Positions 60,297 through 64,000 of a stretch of 64,000 nt of DNA are shown in pieces. Both the position numbers and the translations under genes were made by a program. The stretch is from Clostridium brassicae (GTDB lineage Bacteria; Bacillota; Clostridia; Clostridiales; Clostridiaceae): contig NZ_JAPQFJ010000011.1 in assembly GCF_026738875.1 (NCBI RefSeq), positions 62,001 through 126,000 of the forward strand, written 5' to 3'. The first letter of the stretch is position 1; the number at the start of each line of letters is the position of its first letter. The notes below the pieces were generated by a model. It did not search any database, was not told where the DNA came from, and saw only the letters and a list, made by a program, of their open reading frames with translations.

Positions 60297-63200
60297 TTGA
60301 AGCTCAAAGGATACGAAATCGATAAGTTGATTTATGAAGGAAAGGATACACTTACTTATCGTGCTTATAGCAAAGCAAAAAAACAAAATGTAATTCTTAA
60401 GACGATTCCTTCAGAGAGAGTAACATTAAGAAATATAGAAAGAGTAAACAATGAGTACAAGCTTTCTCAAAAAGTTAATTATGTTAAGGGGCTACAGAAT
60501 ACATATGCTTTAGAGGATTGGGAAGGCAGGCCAGTTTTAGTTAAGGAATATTTTAAAGGGAATTCACTTAAAAAATTAATTAAGAATAATGATGTTGACT
60601 TAAATCAATTTTTCAAAATAGCTATTCAAATTGTTGATATTTTAGGTGAAATTCATAAAAATGGGATTGTTCATTTAGATATTAATCCTAACAATATTTT
60701 GATTAATGATGATGGAGAAATAAAAATTATTGATTTTAGCACTTCTATATTTATGATAGAAAACAATGAAAAGAAAACAGATCCTGGGAAGTTAGAAGGT
60801 ACATTTCAATATATATCACCAGAACAAACAGGAAGAATAGGTAGAGATATAGATTATCGTTCAGATTACTATTCTTTAGGTGTGTGCTTTTATCAATTAC
60901 TAACAGGAGAAGTTCCTTTTAATAATGATGATAAATTAGAGTTAATTTATGCACATATTGCAAAAGAGGCTGTACCTCCAGTTGAAGTGAATGAGAATAT
61001 TCCTAAAGTAATATCAGATATTGTAATGAAGTTAATAGCTAAAATGCCAGAAGACAGATACCAAACCTTAATTGGGTTAAAGAAGGATTTAGAAATATGT
61101 CAAAATAGTTTAAAAACCAAAAGAGTAATTCAAGAATTTCAAATTGCCAAACAAGATATTACAGATGAGCTGCAAATCCCCGAAAAGTTGTATGGCAGGG
61201 AGAAAGAACTCCAACAATTACTAAATTCTGTTAAAAAAGTTAGTTCTGGTGGAAAAGAATTATTATTAGTTAAAGGTTACTCAGGGGTAGGTAAGACTGC
61301 CTTAGTAAATGAGATACAAAATTATATTATAAAGAAATCTGCTTATTTTGTATCAGGTAAGTTTGAACAGATACAATCAGAAGTACCTTACAATGCTATT
61401 GTACAAGCTCTTAGTAAATTTATAAACAAATTGCTTATGGAGTCTTCTAACCAACTATTAATGTGGCGTGAAAAAATATTACATGCAGTAGGAAATAACG
61501 GGAAAGTAATTACAGATGTTATCCCTTCTCTAGAACTTATTATAGGAAAGCAAAAACCTGTTCCACGCTTAGGACCAAGTGAAACTCAAAACAGATTTAA
61601 TTTAGTTTTTGAAAATTTTATAAGAGTGATTGCTCAAAAAGAACACATATTTATTATGTTTATTGACGATTTACAATGGGCAGATGCTGCAAGTTTAAAC
61701 TTCATAAAAATGTTGATGAACAATGAAGCAATTGGAAACCTATTAATTATTGGAGCTTATAGAGACAATGAAGTTGGTGAAGATCATCCTGTTAAAATTA
61801 TAGAAGATGAACTTATTAAAGATAAAGCGAGTATTAATATTCTACAACTAAAGCCATTAAAAGAAGATGATGTAAAAGAATTGCTTGAAGAAGCTTTAAC
61901 AAGTCTAAGAGAAGATACTATATTGTTTAATGAGTTGTCACAATATATATACAACAAAACTCAAGGAAACTGCTTTTTCATGAGAGAGTTTTTAAAAGTG
62001 TTATATGATAAAAAGTATGTTTGGTTCGACTATAATTTAATGCATTGGTGTTGGAATACAGAACAAATAAAGAAAATGGATATAACCCAAAATGTAGTAG
62101 ATTTGCTAATACAGAAGATAAAAACACTAGATACTTCCACATTAGAAGAACTAAAAAATGCTGCTTGCATAGGAAATAAGTTTGATTTAAAAACAATTGC
62201 GTTAATTAATGATAAGCCGTTAGATATTGTACAGCAAGAACTACAGATAGCTGTTAAAAAAGGTTTGATAGCTATTAATAAAGATGATAGTAAGGAATTA
62301 TCAGAAGATAATATTAGATTTAGATTTCTTCATGATCGTATACAACAAGCTGTTTATACTTTAATACCTGAAGAATTTAAACCATCAGCCCATTTAAAAA
62401 TAGGAAAATTGTTATTAAAAAGATACTTAGAATCTGAGAAAACGGAAAGTTTATTTGAAGTAGTAGAACAACTTAACTTGGGAAAATCTATAATTATTGA
62501 TGAAGAAAAACGTATAAAGCTTGCCGACTTAAATTTAAAAGTAGGGATAGCATCAAAAAATTCTTCAGCTTATAAAACAGCATTTAATTATTTAAAAATA
62601 GGTATAGAAATGCTAGATAGTAATGCTTGGGAGAAACATTATGAATTAACACTACAATTATATTCTGAAGCAACAGAAATGGCTTATTTAACTGGTGATT
62701 TTGAAAAGATGGATCAGTATGCACAGATAGTTTTAGATAATGCAAAAACTATAGTTGATAAAGTTAATGTATACAACGTGAAATTACAAGCTTATCAAGC
62801 ACAGTTCAAAATACAAGAAGCTTTAAATATGAGTATATCAGTATTAAAGGAAATGGGAATAGATGTCCCAAGGAAGCCAAGTGAAGAAGATGTAAATAAT
62901 GCTTTTGCTAAAGTAAAAATTGCTATGGAAGGTATGAAAGTGGAAGATCTAGCAAAACTTCCTCCAATGAAGGATGAAATAATGCTTGCAGCAATGCAGA
63001 TTTTATCAGGAAGTGTATCTGTAACATATAAAACTGCACCTATGTTAGCTCCAATAGTTGTATGCAAAATGATGGAGCTTTCCATAAAGCATGGAAATGC
63101 ACCTTTTACACCAGCAGCTTATGCATCTTATGGTATGATACTTTGTGGAATGGGAATTCAGATAGACTTTGCATATGAGTTGGGCAATATTAGTTGCAGA

Positions 63201-64000
63201 TTAGTAGAAAATGAAAATCTAAAGCAGTATAAGCCAATGGTTTTATCTATATATGCTACTGCTATACAACAATGGAAAGAACATGTAAGTGCAACATTAA
63301 AATATAATGAAGAAGCATATTGGTTAGGAATAGAAAATGGAGATTTTGAATATGCTGCATATGGAGCTATGTTTTATGTTAAACATGCTTTTTATGGGGG
63401 AAAGCCACTTGAGATTTTAGAAAAAGATGTAAAAACAAATCTAGTAAGAGTACAAAGAATAAAACAAAGTTTATGTGAAAGCTGGATAAGAGTTTTTGGG
63501 CAGTTTGTTTTAAATATGCAAGGTAAATCAAATGAGCCTTCAAAATTAGTGGGAGAGCTATGTGATGAAAATGAAATTATCGCTTCTACTATAGAAAGTG
63601 GCGATATAGCACGAATGGTCGTTACTTTTATTAGTAAAATGACGTTAAGTTATTATTTTCAGAGATATGATGATGCTATTGAATTTAGTAGAAAAGCAGA
63701 AGAAGTTTTGATTGGAATTGCTGGTGGGATAGATGTAGCTATTTATTACTACTTTGATTCTCTTGTAAAACTTGCTATATATAATGATGTTTCAGATGAA
63801 GAGAAAGAAGAGATTTTAACAAGAGTTTCGGAAAATCAAGTAAAAATGAAAAAATGGGCTGAAGACGCTCCAATGAATTTTCTCCATAAGTTCTATTTAG
63901 TGGAAGCAGAAAGATTAAGAGTAATAGGCAAAACTGAAGAAGCTATAGGATACTATAACAAAGCAATTTCACTAGCTAAAGAAAATAAATATATAAATGA
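60297..64000 (+). CDS. Ser/Thr kinase-AAA ATPase multidomain sensor protein (3' truncated by window)
   Basis: An open frame of 1,234 codons runs off the right edge. Residues 1-270 resemble a protein kinase: KQNVILKTI (Lys), HLDINPNNILIN (catalytic loop), IIDFSTS in place of DFG, YISPEQTGR and SDYYSLGVCFYQLLTGEVPF. From about residue 297 an AAA_16-type ATPase follows: YGREKELQQLL, Walker A GYSGVGKTALVNEI and Walker B IMFIDDLQWAD. A long helical repeat region then fills the visible remainder. This is the known kinase/AAA/GAF/histidine-kinase class; the last domains would lie beyond the edge. The start is TTG with AAAGGAG and GGGGGA upstream. The DFS change may lower kinase activity. Confidence 0.85.
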   Translation, partial: MKLKGYEIDKLIYEGKDTLTYRAYSKAKKQNVILKTIPSERVTLRNIERVNNEYKLSQKVNYVKGLQNTYALEDWEGRPVLVKEYFKGNSLKKLIKNNDVDLNQFFKIAIQIVDILGEIHKNGIVHLDINPNNILINDDGEIKIIDFSTSIFMIENNEKKTDPGKLEGTFQYISPEQTGRIGRDIDYRSDYYSLGVCFYQLLTGEVPFNNDDKLELIYAHIAKEAVPPVEVNENIPKVISDIVMKLIAKMPEDRYQTLIGLKKDLEICQNSLKTKRVIQEFQIAKQDITDELQIPEKLYGREKELQQLLNSVKKVSSGGKELLLVKGYSGVGKTALVNEIQNYIIKKSAYFVSGKFEQIQSEVPYNAIVQALSKFINKLLMESSNQLLMWREKILHAVGNNGKVITDVIPSLELIIGKQKPVPRLGPSETQNRFNLVFENFIRVIAQKEHIFIMFIDDLQWADAASLNFIKMLMNNEAIGNLLIIGAYRDNEVGEDHPVKIIEDELIKDKASINILQLKPLKEDDVKELLEEALTSLREDTILFNELSQYIYNKTQGNCFFMREFLKVLYDKKYVWFDYNLMHWCWNTEQIKKMDITQNVVDLLIQKIKTLDTSTLEELKNAACIGNKFDLKTIALINDKPLDIVQQELQIAVKKGLIAINKDDSKELSEDNIRFRFLHDRIQQAVYTLIPEEFKPSAHLKIGKLLLKRYLESEKTESLFEVVEQLNLGKSIIIDEEKRIKLADLNLKVGIASKNSSAYKTAFNYLKIGIEMLDSNAWEKHYELTLQLYSEATEMAYLTGDFEKMDQYAQIVLDNAKTIVDKVNVYNVKLQAYQAQFKIQEALNMSISVLKEMGIDVPRKPSEEDVNNAFAKVKIAMEGMKVEDLAKLPPMKDEIMLAAMQILSGSVSVTYKTAPMLAPIVVCKMMELSIKHGNAPFTPAAYASYGMILCGMGIQIDFAYELGNISCRLVENENLKQYKPMVLSIYATAIQQWKEHVSATLKYNEEAYWLGIENGDFEYAAYGAMFYVKHAFYGGKPLEILEKDVKTNLVRVQRIKQSLCESWIRVFGQFVLNMQGKSNEPSKLVGELCDENEIIASTIESGDIARMVVTFISKMTLSYYFQRYDDAIEFSRKAEEVLIGIAGGIDVAIYYYFDSLVKLAIYNDVSDEEKEEILTRVSENQVKMKKWAEDAPMNFLHKFYLVEAERLRVIGKTEEAIGYYNKAISLAKENKYIN

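Overview
The window is AT-rich, low-GC Firmicute DNA that reads as Clostridium sensu stricto. Shine-Dalgarno sites are strong, TTG and GTG starts are common, an ileS T-box leader is present, and the gene set is that of an anaerobe (2-hydroxyacyl-CoA dehydratase-type activase genes, a DHAP-type methylthioribose shunt, a CD3324-family protein). I see no rRNA, tRNA or CRISPR array and no IS transposase. One site-specific recombinase element is present.

Layout. 1-8.1 kb: tail of a membrane protein, a C_GCAxxG_C_C redox protein, a MazF/PemK-like protein followed by a candidate structured RNA with two tandem hairpins, the Ile T-box and ileS, a CPA2 cation/proton antiporter, and a CcpA-like regulator. 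8.2-12.4 kb: a helicase-nuclease (UPF1-like SF1 with a C-terminal endonuclease-like domain) and a DUF488 protein, a possible defence pair. 12.6-15.5 kb: a membrane ferredoxin with a CsoR/CstR-like palindrome at its promoter, an EamA exporter and speD. 15.8-18.8 kb: three overlapping genes (two homologous DUF2229-type proteins plus a BcrA/HgdC-type ATPase). 18.8-22.5 kb: a BusR-type (GntR + RCK_C) regulator and an OpuC-type osmolyte transporter that share operator-like repeats. 22.6-23.0 kb: a protein with about 30% cysteine and a histidine tract. 23.1-31.9 kb: a complete aromatic amino-acid operon (aroF-tyrA-aroB-aroA-aroC-pheA-aroE-aroK-aroQ) preceded by a Phe/Tyr-rich 45-codon leader ORF and an intrinsic terminator, a likely attenuator. 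32-41 kb: housekeeping and envelope genes (polysaccharide deacetylase, YkuS, cold-shock protein, Xaa-Pro aminopeptidase, PutP, lysophospholipase, 3-methyladenine glycosylase). 41-48 kb: DeoR regulator, Fe-alcohol dehydrogenase, class II aldolase, MtnA, MtnK and an NhaC-type transporter, which together fit an oxygen-independent 5-methylthioribose/5-deoxyribose salvage route ending in DHAP and an alcohol.

48.3-54.4 kb is the most striking part. A mannose-1-phosphate guanylyltransferase gene (manC) is split by a 5,075-bp element flanked by an 11-bp direct repeat. Removing the element rejoins the gene in frame as a normal 355-codon manC. The element carries a glycine-betaine ABC transporter (ATPase, permease, lipoprotein), a 59-aa ORF and a large serine recombinase. 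Its transporter promoter region has nearly the same operator as the chromosomal osmolyte locus 29 kb away. This resembles the skin/SPbeta type of intervening element that restores a gene on excision, but with an osmoprotection cargo under host-like control.

54.5-64 kb: CD3324-family protein, GNAT acetyltransferase, XRE regulator, a candidate small RNA, a divergent DHA2 efflux pump/TetR pair with operators, and the first 1,234 codons of a Ser/Thr kinase-AAA ATPase multidomain sensor that runs off the end. All functions are inferred from reading the sequence; no database search was possible.
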